DNA from: Phytophthora colocasiae
Lineage: Eukaryota > Oomycota > Peronosporomycetes > Peronosporales > Peronosporaceae
DNA: 64,000 nt
Assembly (NCBI GenBank): GCA_018806915.1
Contig: JAGKQI010000090.1
Coordinates: forward strand, 124,001-188,000
Reading direction: 5' to 3'
Positions 18,965 through 30,418 of this stretch are shown one piece after another; position 1 is the stretch's first letter; each line of letters opens with the position of its first letter. Below the pieces are notes generated by a model. It saw nothing but the letters and a program-made list of their open reading frames with translations, had not been told where the DNA came from and ran no database searches. The position numbers were made by a program, and so were the translations under genes.

Positions 18965-21900
18965 CTACACCTCTTCGTGCGACATCATCACGCCAAACCG
19001 ATTTCGGTTAGCATGATCACGTAGGAACGCGCTCAGTATGGCTCCACAGTTAAGATCAGCTTCGTCGACCCAAGTTGGTTCATCATAACCGACCCAGTGC
19101 ACCAGGAATTCACGATAGATCCGGCCGTAGCGAGTCCGTTTCCCACTTCGCATGTCCGAGAACCGTTCGACCTCGTACTCGTCGGCATCCAGATCTGGGA
19201 CCCAACTGTCCTCCGGAAGGAGGATCTCATCGAAATCTAGCCGATCTGCTTCATCTACAGTCAACTCGACCCGCGGTCGATCCGGAAAATTCCGCACCAG
19301 CTTTAGCTTAGAAACATGGACCACCGGGAAGATATGGTAATCAGATCCCGCGATCTCCAGCTTGATCGTGAATTCGTTGAGCTTCTCTGCAACACGGAAC
19401 GGGCCGTGCCAAAGGTGAGCGAGTTTACGTGCATACCCTTCCTTCACACGATCTAGGTATAGCCAAACTCGTGATCCAGCTTCGATCTGATGCGGATCGA
19501 CATCCTCATTGTGCCGATCGGCTCGATCTGCAATCGCCTCTCGTAGTCTAGCGTTGACCTGCTCTCGCGACTGCTGGTAGTATCTCTGAACTCGATACCT
19601 CCACCGTCTTGGATCGCGATCGTGGCGCCTGGTCGATCCGATCGGGATCGTTGCCTCCAACGTCGATCTCGGATCCCATCCATGTACCAGGTAATGAGGG
19701 GTATCTCCCCGAACCCGATCGTGAGCCGTGTTAATGGCGAACGTCAGTCTCTCCGCGTATTCATCCCAGTCCTTCTGATCGAGATCTTGAACATACATCT
19801 TGATCGCCCTAGTCGCCGTTTGCACCATCCGTTCCGCAGTCCCGTTGGCTTGCGGCCGGTAGGCCATCGTCGCCCGTTGTCGCTGCCCCAGGATCTTATT
19901 GAACGATCTGAAGAAGTCGGACATGAAACCCGGTTCTCGATCGTGCCTGATCATCTCGCTAGCACCAAATCTGCGGAACACGCATTCTTCATAAGATTCC
20001 GCGACGGTCTGGGCCGATCGGGAGGAACTGGCCTTTGCGATCACATATCCCGTGAACAGATTGACCCAGATCAGTAGTTCGGTGTTGCCTTTGTTGGATC
20101 TGGGCAGAGAAGGTATGTGATCCATCGCTATGATCTGGAATGGGTATGTCGCCTGCAGATTCCCCGGCGACTCGCCCCGGATCTTGGGTCTCCCCTTCCC
20201 GGTCTCACAATCTACACACTCGCCTACGTATCGCTGCACGCTCCGATATAATCCCCTCCAGTGGAAATGATCTCGGATCCGCTGATAAGTGCGCCCGATC
20301 CCCTGATGTCCTCCTTCCAGAGTCGTATGATAGTGGTGGAGGACATCCTGCTGTAGCGTTTCTGGAACTACAAGTCTCATCAGGCGATCGCGATCACCTC
20401 TTGATCTCGGCCCTGGTGGGCAGTAAAACAACAGATCTTGTTCATCTACCTCGTACTCGGAGGCGATCTTGGCGTAGGATCCGGATTCGGCTCGAGTAAG
20501 ATCCGCGATCTGCCCAGCCAGGTACTTCTTTAGTCCTGCGATCCAGACCTCCTCGTCCTGGGCTCGCCTGATCCGATCAACCCGCATCTCCCGGATCAGT
20601 TCCTCTCGCAAGACAGCGGCGCCAGGTCGCGCTCGGGCTGCACGCGTGGCTACTGCCGACACTTGCACAGATCGATCTTCAACTCGAGGGATCAACACCT
20701 CATTAAGCCGATTCAGGGTGATCAGATCGCATCGATCTGCCTCATCGTGGACTTCGATTCCGCTTCCTCGCTGCAGCGCGGCACTCGCCAAGCTATCTGC
20801 GCTCCCATTCCAGTCTCTCTTCACATGGACCAGCTCGTGATCTCCCCAATTCCGCAAGTGATCTAGCACCTTCTGTTTCAGTAGCGTCAATCCTGGCGCC
20901 TTGCAGTCGATCTCGTCCCGGACTTGTCGGATCACCAGATTCGAATCGCCACAAACGACCAAACGGCGGCGTTCTAACTGTGCGATCATGCCAAGACCTA
21001 GCAAGAGTCCACGGTATTCCGCTTCATTGACAGTGAGGCTTTCAGCATAATCCGATCTAGCCTTGATCACCTTCCACTCTGGTAAACTCCACACGATCGC
21101 GCTGAAAGCGCCTCCTCCTCGTTTCACGCGTGCCGATCCGTCGAAACTTATAACCCACAACTCCTCATCTGGGTCTACAGTGGGGATCGGCATCTGGATC
21201 CGACGTTTTGGCTCCTTTCGCGGCGCGATCGCGATCAGAGCTTCGTCGATCTCCGATCGGGGCGTTATGTTAGCTGCGATCGCCCCCAGTATTTCATCCT
21301 CCCCCTTCGTACACTTCGTGATCTCGAGTGTCCACGGGGACAGAAGAGCAGACCATTGTCCCAGACGTCCTTGGAGGCCGGCAGACTTGAACAGCCAGGC
21401 AAGCGTCGAGTGTCGGGTTAGGACCTTGATCCGACGTCCCACCAACAAGGTGTAGTGTAGATCCAAGATCCGAAGTAGAGCTAACACCTCCTTTTCGGCA
21501 ACATTATAATTCAGCTCGTTGGCTTCAAGGTTCGGCTGGCAAACGCGACCGGGTGGTAGATCTGGTCGTGTTCCTGCATTAGTGCGGCGGAAATCGCCCA
21601 GTCACTAGCGTACACGATCACCACGGGTAACTTCGTCGTGTCGAAGTGGCGAAGGATCGGGGTCGACGCGATCTTGGTCTTCAAGGCTGTAAACGCCCTG
21701 TATGCCCTACCCCACCTCTCGTCACCAGTCTTTAGGCCCAGGTTGGCTCCGATCTCGCTTGAACAGGGTGAAGACATCGCCCCCAAGTCAGGATCCGTTG
21801 TACTATCGCTTCTTTGAGTCGGGATATCTAGTGATCTATCCCGATCCGACTTAAGCGCGACGGGATCTTGAGTGATCAGGTCCATGCTATCCATGATCTT

Positions 21901-24564
21901 TCGTAGATCTGGTCGCTTCTTCAGTTCTGCGAACTCCACCTCACGTAGTTCATATAGGACCGATGCATAGATCGCATAATCCTCGATGAACCGACTATAG
22001 TAATTCAAACTTCCAAGGAACGATTGCATGGATCGGAGTGATCCAGGGAATGGTAGATCCGTCAGAGACTTCAGGTCTTTCGGGTTTGCTTCCAATCCAT
22101 CGATCGACACTTTATGTCCGAGATATTCCACCTTATCCATGCCCCAGAAGCTCTTTGCCACACTGATCGAGAGATTCCACTTATCACAGGCCTCCAATAG
22201 GCCTTCCACCCGATCGCGCATTTGATCCCATGATCCAGCCGTGATCAAGATATCGTCGATGTATGATCTCCGACCTAGCACCGACGGGCGACCGGGATCT
22301 TCCGGGATCCCTGATTCGAACACATCCGCAGAGCCTTCCACATCTCCGGACTGGGAGATCTTCAGAAATCCATATAGGGCATTGTCCACAAGGCGTTGAT
22401 AGATCTGAGGAGCGTTCTTCAGCCCGAACGGCATGCGATTCCACTCGAAAAGGCCAAATGGAGTGATGAAAGCCGAGATCGCGCGAGCTCGATCGGTCAT
22501 TGATACGACCCAGAATCCACTCGCCATGTCTAATGAACAATACCACAGAACCTTGTCAAGATCTTCTAACAGGTCATTGATCAGAGGCATCGGGTAGATC
22601 ATCAGCCTTGTGAGACCGTTCACCAGCCGATAATCGATACATAGTCGGATGTCTACACCGTTCTTCTTGATGATCACCACGATCGGAGATGCCCATGGCG
22701 ATGTCGATGGCCGAATGATCTTGGCAGCTAGGAGTCCTTTGATAAGATCCGATACTTTCTCGCGAAACTGTGGCGCCACCTTTCGGACTCGTTGTGCGAT
22801 CGGCTTTGCATCACCCACGTCGATATCGCATATAACACCCTTGGCCGCTGGAGGAAGTGCGTTTCCCTTTCCGATCAGGAGATGTCGCTTCTTCCAAATA
22901 ATCTGTCGAAGTTTCTCGATCTCCTCCGGGGTAGCCGATCCCGGATTCCCTACTTGCAGATCTTCAATCCTGACTTCTTCGGTGGTGGAGATCTGGATCT
23001 CTGGTACTACTGCGAGATTATCGGCTAGATCTTCGGTCGAAAAATCGCCACTTTCGTGTAAGTGGGTCTGATCAGCGTTCTCGATCCCTTCAGGAGATGT
23101 CGGATCCGGTTCATCCGTTGATTGATCACGCAGCCTATCGTCCTTGGCTGTCAAGATCGGGGTGTCTTTAACCCTGGGGACGGCATCGGCGTCGGATTCA
23201 TGTTTGATCTCGATTTGAAAATCTGGTTTTTCTGTTTTTTCCTCGATCTCTTCTTCGCATGTCCGATCTGTCCGATCTGGGGCCTGATCTGGCAAGCTCT
23301 CATTCGTCTCAGTCTCACCGCCCCCAGCTTCGCCACTCGGGGTCTTGTCGGAACTGATCGTGATCGGTGGGGTATCCATGGGATCCGGTTGGGGATCGAT
23401 GAATGCGACCTTGACTTCGGCTGTATCGGTTGGTGATCGCGGTTCCAGTGTCGATATTGGTGCAGGATCAGGGTCGGTCCTGGTTACCCCACCTCGGCGG
23501 AGTATGGATCGCGGCGTAACGTAGGTCGGCCGTTCGACCGACGGTAAGGGGATCTCCACGGATTCCTGAGGTTCTGGTCTTGCGTCCACAGTCGCTTCTA
23601 GAGCTAGATTCTGCCACTCCATGTAACGTCGGGATCCGATCGACACAAACCCGGGGAATCGAGGCACTTTTTCCTGATCAAGTACCATTCCAACATGTAA
23701 TCTGTGATCCAGTCGTAAAATCTTCTCGCTCAAATTCGTGATCACTAAGTACCGAGTTCGGCCGGGTCCATTCACCACTGTAGGTACCCATTGGTCGCCT
23801 CTGGTCACCCACAATTTCTCTGTCGCCGATAATTTCAGTCTCGATGCGATCTCTTCAGATCCCCTAACTGGGATATGTAGATCTTCCTCCAATTTTACCG
23901 ATCTTACCTTCTCCCCGTATAATCTCTTGCGACCACTAAGTGGGATCCCCACTTCATTAGGTAAGCACATCGATCCCTTCGCCAGATCCATCCGGACTCC
24001 AGCCGGGATCATGAAATCCATACCCAGGATCGCATCTTGCCCGGATAGATCCCCGATCCAAATATCGAAAAAGTAGACCAAGTATCCCGCAAGCGTGATC
24101 TTGATCCTCGTTCTTCCCTCGGTGGTGTACACATTGTCACCGATCCCAACACACTCCTGTCTCTGACTAGTGTCAAAGTGGCACCCAACCTTACGAGCAA
24201 AGGTGGTATCCAAGATGGATACCTCGGCGCCAGTGTCCAGGAGCAAGATCGCTCTTTCGTGATTGATCTTGCCTGAGATCTTGGCTTGGCGGAACCATTT
24301 TCCGGGTGCGTGGTATTTCCAATACCCCCTGGACTCTCCTTCCTTGAGATCCAGAGCCACTTCCGCACCAGATCGAGAGAACTCATCGATCCGGGGAAGA
24401 CTCGCGATCTTAGCAGTATACGAATGCAACTTACATGTATTACCGCGCAGATCCGAATTCTCCCTATCTTGATCTCTCGATTTCTTGTTCACATATGCAT
24501 AGATGCAGTACTCAGAACGCTCGACTCGTACCGGTTTCCAAACCGGCGAGCGTCCTAGTTTAAC
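18965..24564 (-). pseudogene. Gypsy pol: protease, RT, two RNase H domains, integrase, chromodomain (one frameshift)
   Basis: Pol is entered by -1 frameshift at 24558-24564. In order: protease LLLDTGAEVSIL; RT with DIRLCIDYRLVN and SYIDDILI; the Ty3 RNase H (VYASDWAISAAL). A missing base near 21515 splits the frame just before NELNYNVAEKEVLALL. In the first RNase H the usual TDH is TRH (codon near 21413). A second, archaeal-like RNase H follows (FDGSARVKRGGGAF, NEAEYRGLLLGL, VCGDSNLVI, NGSADSLA). The integrase has HHCC (GGHQGIGRTY, CVDC) and D,D,E (AMDHIPS, RHDREPGF, NGTAERM). A chromodomain closes it (YEVERFSDMRSGK, FLVHWVGYDEPTWVDE). Apart from the frameshift all domains look competent. Confidence 0.88.
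24517..24564 (-). promoter_or_regulatory. Predicted -1 ribosomal frameshift signal at the gag/pol junction
   Basis: On the minus strand the gag frame ends ATG TTA AAC TAG. The heptamer G TTA AAC (24564-24558) is a known slippery sequence type, also used by an arterivirus. Four bases downstream begins a strong stem-loop: ACGCTCG pairs with CGAGCGT and CCGGTTT with AAACCGG, with a 7-nt bulge on the 3' side (24553-24517). The -1 frame after the slip is exactly the pol frame (KLGRSPVWK). Confidence 0.72.
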
Positions 24565-26880
24565 ATCTTTTCCACCTTCTCGGGGAACAATCCGGCATGT
24601 CGGGTCGGGTCGTACCACTTGCGGATCTGGTTGTAGAATTCTTCCATGGGGCATTCTCCAGCTTCATGGATCTCCCCACAACCACGGCAGGTATACAGAC
24701 AGCGATCCGTTGGGTGACCCCTCTTCCCGCACTTTTCAAAGGTTAGACGTCTCCAGCAGTCCAGATCCGTATGCTTCCGCGATCCACAGTGTGAACAGCG
24801 ACCTCGATCGTGGTCTGACGTACCCCTGCGATCCGCGATCCGGCCTCGGTCTTGCGCGTTCACCTGCGATCGCGACTGATCCTGTTGGTGGGGAACGCCC
24901 CCAGTGCCGATCTGCTTGTCTTCCGACGCGGCAAGATATATCCTCCGGAGATCGCCTTCAGAATCGGATCCGTCCGATCCGGATATTTCCTCTGATTCCG
25001 AGCTCGGGTCTTGGGTTTGGATCGCCCGTACCACCGCTCGGGTGGGTGCCGCCGGGGCGCTGGCCGGTGCCTTTTGTCTGTACTTCGATCCGAACACAGA
25101 TTTACGCTGTCTGCTTTTCGCCCGTTCCCGGGCACGAAGTACCTCTTCAAGTTCATCGACGTCATTCAGCCGGAGTAGGGTCAGCCGATCAGCTAACTCC
25201 GGATCTCCCAATGTCTCGATATAGTGGTCTACATGTTCCCGGCGGGCCTTAGGGCTCCCATCCTTGATCTTCAGTCTAGCACGTAAAGCCGCCACGTTGA
25301 GCCGGTAGAGATAGTCAAGGGGAGTTTCTTCCGATCGCTTGCGAGCGTGATAGTATTGCCACGCGACCGACATACCCAACCCACAATACTGGGTCTGGAA
25401 ACTGTCCAACAGATCTGCCCACTTGGTTTTCGTCGTTCGACTGAGCTGCCTGTACCAGTTCTTTGCCGGTCCCACCATCAGGTCTGCAAATGTGAGGCAT
25501 TTTTCTTCTTCCGTAGCCTGATCGCGCTGAAATGCTGACTTGACTTTACTGATCCAGGCCCGAGCGCGATCTTCGTCCAGATCTTTACCCGCAAAATCTT
25601 TCAGATCCGAGATCGCTGAGATCCGGACCCGCTGGATCATCGACGATCCTCCTTGACCGATCGCCGCGGATGCGATCGCCGCTCGGCTCGACGTCTGTCC
25701 ACCGGAACTTGGTATGCCCATGTCGTCTGGATCGTATTCCCATGCATCCGGATCCGAGGCCGTAACGGACTCCATCTCAACATCCAACTCCCCTTTGATC
25801 GGCGATCGGGGTGTCGCGAGATTCCGTTCTTTTAAGAAACGATCCATCGCCATTTGAAAGTAGTCGTCCAACTTGTTGCTCGATCCAGTGGAATTAGTCG
25901 TCGGCGCGGTCTGGTCTGTCCGGATCCGGTGATTTTCTTGCTGCTCAGGTGTCTTAGCCTCCAGTTTCGTGGTCACCGATCGTGTATCTTGTTTCTTCAT
26001 ACGCGATTTCAGGAATTTGGCACCGGAGGGGCCCAGCGACATGCGTTGCAGCCTTCTCGGGCTGTCGGAATCTGGTTCCGAAGTCGCTGACGCGTAGCAT
26101 GACGATCCAGTCTGATAACCTAGATCGGGCGTCAGTGGGCGTTCGCCGACCAAGACTTTGAGAGAGTTGAATAGGTCATGGGTCGCAGATTGAATCGCTT
26201 CCAGTTCCAGATCAAATAGAGAGTTCGGGTCGAATTCTCCAGCCACTAAACCAGCCTCTTGGAGCAGATCAAGTAGAATCTTCACCGCGTTCAGGCGGTC
26301 CGAGCTAGTCCGGGGTTTCGACACTGGGCCGGTGAGGTTACCGATCTGGCGGACTTGTATGATCGTAAGAACGGGATCGTTAAGCAAGGTCTCGCTTAGC
26401 ATCTTCCTGTAATAGGCCTGCTCGATCGCGTCCTTGGTAATCGTCGATCCTGGGCTGATCATATCTTCTGGCTCTGAGTCTGGAGCTTTCAATTTCGTCC
26501 GGGTGCTCTTGATCTTCTTTTTCTTGGTCGATCTTGAGGCAACAGTGGATTTGGTGAGCAGATTAGGTTTCAGCTTTGCTGATTCCTTATCGCTCGTGTG
26601 CGGATCTCGATTTTCATCGAGATCCGCGGTGGCCCTCGAAGGGGCCTTGGGAGGAATTCGAGGTTTTTCTTCAAGATCTGGATTGCGATCCAGGTCTGCC
26701 TCGTGCCTGTCAGTAGAGATCCTCCCAGAACTCTGCTGATCTGTGGATCTTTCCGTTTTCAGTGGTGCCTCCGCCGATCCAACATTCGTAGGCACTTCTT
26801 CCCCTTGTTCTTCCTTAATCTTGACATCTTCTTGGTACTCACGGTGATATCCTCGGTTCGAATCCGGGCACGCGCACCAT
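24555..26880 (-). CDS. Gypsy gag
   Basis: The frame is open from 26933 inside the 5' LTR through the primer-binding site, so the true start is uncertain; it could begin in the LTR or at an internal Met such as MISPGS. The first 250 residues are Lys/Glu-rich and disordered-looking. The retrotransposon gag domain (LKDFAGKDLDEDRARAWI, KCLTFADLMVGPAKNWYRQL, FQTQYCG) is followed by a basic linker. Then come zinc-knuckle motifs: CSHCGSRKHTDLDC, a partial CGKRGHPTDRC and CRGCGEIHEAGEC. It ends at a TAG (24555-24557) directly behind the frameshift heptamer. Confidence 0.8.
26848..26880 (-). promoter_or_regulatory. Gypsy primer-binding site matching a tRNA 3' part
   Basis: On the minus strand, one base after the 5' LTR, is TGGTGCGCGTGCCCGG followed by ATTCGAACC. 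Read on the plus strand it is a tRNA 3' end: T-stem CTCGG, loop TTCGAAT, stem CCGGG, acceptor strand CACGCGC, discriminator A, then CCA. The match runs past the usual 18 bases through the whole T-arm. I cannot assign the tRNA identity. Confidence 0.6.
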
Positions 26881-28230
26881 TGTGGTGGAGCGGATCTGGC
26901 CAAAATCTGGTTGAGGCCGATCGCGATCGCCACTTGCGCCCAGACACCGACTAACGGAGGGGGTCCCCCGATGATCCGTGATCTTGTTGCGTGTAGTGTT
27001 CACCTTGTGTACCCGTCGGTAGGCGGGTTACGCTCTTCCAGGTAACTTCTGAAGATGTCTTGGGACGAGAAGAATGTCTTGGGTGACGCAGGGGTGATGA
27101 GATAGCGTGGGAATACTTCACTCTACCTCGGAGGGGTTGATCCGGGTCGTAGGCGAGTTCTCGAGCCCTGATCCGGTCGCCTGGTCTTTGATCCAGGTCT
27201 TCCAAAGGTCCAATGTTGGGGATCTGATCCCTTCCTTTACGATGCTTGCCGCTTCCTATAGCGGGGGTCTTGATGGGTTGAGAGTCGACGAGATCGTCAG
27301 GCCAAGCAGCCAATTCCTTCCGATCCGTAGTTCGCACGTAAAGGATAGATCACTAGATAGGGTAAAACTGGCCAATGTATTATCCAGAATTAACCTCTAT
27401 GCTAGATCTCTTCTCCTTACCTTCTTGATGCTGGTGGGCCAATGTAATTCCCGGTCCCAGTCTTGGATGAAGGCACTTGTGAGGTCCAGAGCAAATTCGA
27501 TTCTGTTTATGGTTATTCCTATGTCTACTAGCCCCATCCTCATCTGCTATCCTACGATTACCTGACATCCGGCTACACAGCTGCCCTTCCGATCTTCGAT
27601 CTTGATCTCACCTAACCCCTGATCGCGATCTCGATCTGACGATCTGGCGATCAGCCGATCTGGCGATCAGCCGATCTGTCGATCCGCTGATCTCGATCAA
27701 CCATCTCGGTCATCGATCTTGGTCCACCGTCTTGAACAATGATCCCGATCAGCAGCCTTCATACTTGATCTCGCGTGCCTGCGTCGTCGACATTCCAGGT
27801 CTTGAGCTTCCCAGACTTGATCACCACTCCCCACGCGACTAACACTGCCATCAGGTCCCCTCGGCAGCATCTCACGGTTATGTTGTCACCGGCCCACCAT
27901 AGATCACACCGATCCCGACCCTCTGCCGCCTTGATCTCCTTCTCATGCGACCTCAGGCAAGGTGCCCTTTTCTCCTCCGACCCTGAGCCGCCACGCGGGA
28001 CCGCACGGCGGGTTCTCCAATCACTTAGTCTCACTCGACCAAGACGCCATCCATTCGTCGCTGGCGAGATCCAGACGAACATCGATCTGGATCCATTCGT
28101 CAGCCATCGTTCGCGCAATCTGGGGTCATCAACTGACATCTTGCTTCGCCAGAGGCCCCTGTCGCTTGATCCGACTCTCTCTGGGCCTGACGTTGCCTTT
28201 TCTCGGATTTCTTATTCGCGCTTCACCACA
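26881..28230 (-). repeat. Gypsy 5' LTR (in element orientation)
   Basis: This is 1350 bp, matching 14595-15896 except for extra tandem units of the type GATCTGGCGATCAGCC near 27637-27690 (48 bp net). It is followed by the TSD CACA and then M96 coding sequence. Confidence 0.88.
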
Positions 28231-29082
28231 CACAGCTTGTAGCTGCTGTAAGTAGGTCGTATAGAGGGAACTTGCCATGGGCCGCAGCGTCGGAATATCA
28301 GGGAAGCACGGGAAGTCCTCAGCAACCTGTCGAAGGACCTTAATGTATTCAGTCTGCTGATTGAAAGCAGCGACGAGTTCCTTGTGCTCTTCTTCGGAAT
28401 GAATTTGTTGTAGACAATCTCGATTGGCTACTGAAGCCCATTGCGAGTTGGACATCAGCAGTGTTTTGTAAGAAGCCTTGAGCTGCTTCCTTCTGGATTT
28501 CTGCTCGTTCAGTTGGTGCAGCTCCTCGGACAACTCGTCCACTTCTTGTTGCAGCTCGTCCCGATCGTTTTTCAGTTTTTGCCGATAACGTCGCTGCCGA
28601 TTCTTCTCCATCTCGCGCTTGTGCACGCGTACGGGTCGGTTGGTCTTGATGCCATCGATTGGATTCGTGGCAGCATTGCGACCGACGACAGGAGTTGTGA
28701 AGGCGTCACTAAAGGCGACTGTGGGGTCTGTAAACTCCCCTGAGAACACCCGAGGGGTGAGAGGTGCGCTGAAATCAAGTAGACCCACGATATCGTCGAA
28801 CAAGACCTCGTCCGTCGTTATCAAGTCAGTCATGATCAACTCTTTTAGTGTATGACGGTGGAGCACTGAGAGCAGTACTGTAGTGACCTGATGATCAAAT
28901 CCCAGCATTGGTTCGTGAGAAAGCACGTGGTGGCGACCGATAAGGTGTCGTGAGCACATGTACGGTGTACCGGTAACCTAGAGTAAACCCGATTCCAGTT
29001 TACCAGACATGGATTGTCAACGTCAAGATCATTCAGATAGCCTTCCCTTAACTTTTACGTAGGATCAGCTCCAACGCCCACC

Positions 29083-30308
29083 TTACCGAAAAACATCACC
29101 GAGCTGCATTCTCTCCATCATTTGCTCAACTTGTTGGTTATCCTCTTTCCCAGACGTCACAAGAACTTCTGTGAATCGATCAAAGTCCGGTTTGCATAAC
29201 ACATTGAAGTTGAAATGCATCGGAACAAGTCGCACACACGTCTTAATGACTGTGGCAATCGTAGCTGCTTCATCCGTTGGTGAAGATCTGCCAGTATCAA
29301 TGTCATCACCTGGGTAAATGATGCACCAACCTGTTTCGTCCAAAGCATGCCTTCAAACTCACCCTCGCCCTCCCACAGCTCCCGCCAGACAATCACTGTA
29401 CGATCAGCCTCAACATAGCGTCTCGATACAAAGTGTGTAGCCATAGATACCATTCCGCCAGTCTGAAGCTTGCTCGTCACGCGAAATTTCACTGCAATAG
29501 TGTTGTTAGCGTTGCCGCTAGTGTATTCCTCTCTGTCAAGTTGTCGGTACGACTGATGCGTGACCTGCCACACCGCCAAACACGTTCGTTCGAAGTCAAA
29601 CGGAGCGTACAGTATTCCAACATTCTCCAAGTATTCCACATCTCCATCCCGTTTAACAGGAGGCTTCGTACTCATAAATGGTCCTGTCGTTGGAGCCATC
29701 TCGGACGACTGGAATACAGCATCCGTTCTAGCGTAAATGACATCCAGCTCGCCCAAATACGCTTCAAAAAGCTGTTCGTCAGTGTGTTCGTGTCGAGTCC
29801 TTTTGGCTCTTGTTCCGTCTTCCACTTCTTTCAACCGCTTCTGTAGAGATTCCTCCACGTCTTGAAGTAGTTCTCGTCTTCTCTTCACCGCAGTCCTCAG
29901 TTTCTCTTGCTGAGCTTCAGCAATAACACGCCCTTCCAATTGGCGCATGGCAATTGTTCTCCAAGCTGAGCGTGCCACCCCACCGCGGTCTGTTCTCCGT
30001 CTTCCCTGTAGTTCTTCCAGTTTCGCTGCTAGTTCCACCTCCTCGCTCCGCAGTGTCTGCCATTCTTCTTTCAGTCACTTCCGGTATGCATCTCTCCGCT
30101 TCCCTGTCTTTATATTACGTAGCACTCGCCTCCGTTCCGCTTCGACCTCTGACTTTGATTCTTCATTTTCAAGATTGACAGGACTGTTAGCAGGCAAAAT
30201 GGACGGCTGGTGTCCTTCTACGTCATCTAAAAACCCTGAAATGTCCGACAGGAACGCAGCCACAGCGGCCGCTTCGGGTTGGAGCTCTTCCTTCCTCCAC
30301 ATATACAA
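29083..30308 (-). pseudogene. M96-like gene with a nonsense codon and a frameshift
   Basis: The first 77 codons (from 30308) run to KTGKRRDAYRK, then a TGA (30075-30077) where paralogues have Arg (RDAYRRRLKVEW at 47469-48734). The same frame continues (LKEEWQTLRSEEVELAAKLEEL) through the coiled coil and START-like half to EGEGEFEGM. Near 29345 one base is missing and the end (MDETGWCIIYP to GDVFR, stop at 29083) is in another frame. It is divergent from, and about 110 bp from, the gene at 30419. Confidence 0.75.
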
Positions 30309-30418
30309 TATAACCCAATTTGGGTTAAATACACCACTGGATTTTTGTTAGGGAACCTGCTGTCGACAGGATAAATAATGCACATCCGGTGAGAACGGAC
30401 CTGCCTGCAAAGTTCAGG

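Larger units (their letters stand above)
14595..28230 (-). mobile_element. Ty3/Gypsy chromodomain retrotransposon with two RNase H domains and an antisense gene (13.6 kb)
   Basis: LTRs at 14595-15896 and 26881-28230 begin TGTGGTGG and end CACCACA. A 4-bp TSD, CACA, flanks the element (14591-14594 and 28231-28234). Gag-pol runs on the minus strand in the order gag, protease, RT, RNase H, second RNase H, integrase, chromodomain. About 3 kb between the integrase end and the 3' LTR carry plus-strand (antisense) coding sequence. The LTRs appear identical except for a 48-bp difference in a GATC-rich tandem repeat, so insertion is recent. One pol frameshift (near 21515) is visible. Confidence 0.9.
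7301..28833 (-). pseudogene. M96-like gene split by a Copia and a Gypsy retrotransposon
   Basis: Host pieces are 28833-28231 (start MTDLITTDEV, basic coiled coil KREMEKNRQRRYRQKLKN), 14594-14213 (YNMETLPET to SFTGLHAE) and 7526-7301 (TAWVRERPTATGVM to a TAG at 7301-7303). They join in order at the Gypsy TSD CACA and the Copia TSD CTCTG and match the paralogue at 686-1846 along its length. The middle piece has stop codons at conserved sense positions (K to TAA after ALPYTFN; W to TAG in VIV*KISS) and a frameshift. The last piece has another frameshift near KFT. It was therefore dead or decaying independently of the insertions. Confidence 0.8.

Noticed and set aside
24555..26933. Gag start at the Met inside the 5' LTR (26933)
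   Set aside because: The first residues are translated LTR and primer-binding-site DNA (antisense tRNA gives PDSNRGY). I keep gag from the LTR border and leave the start open.
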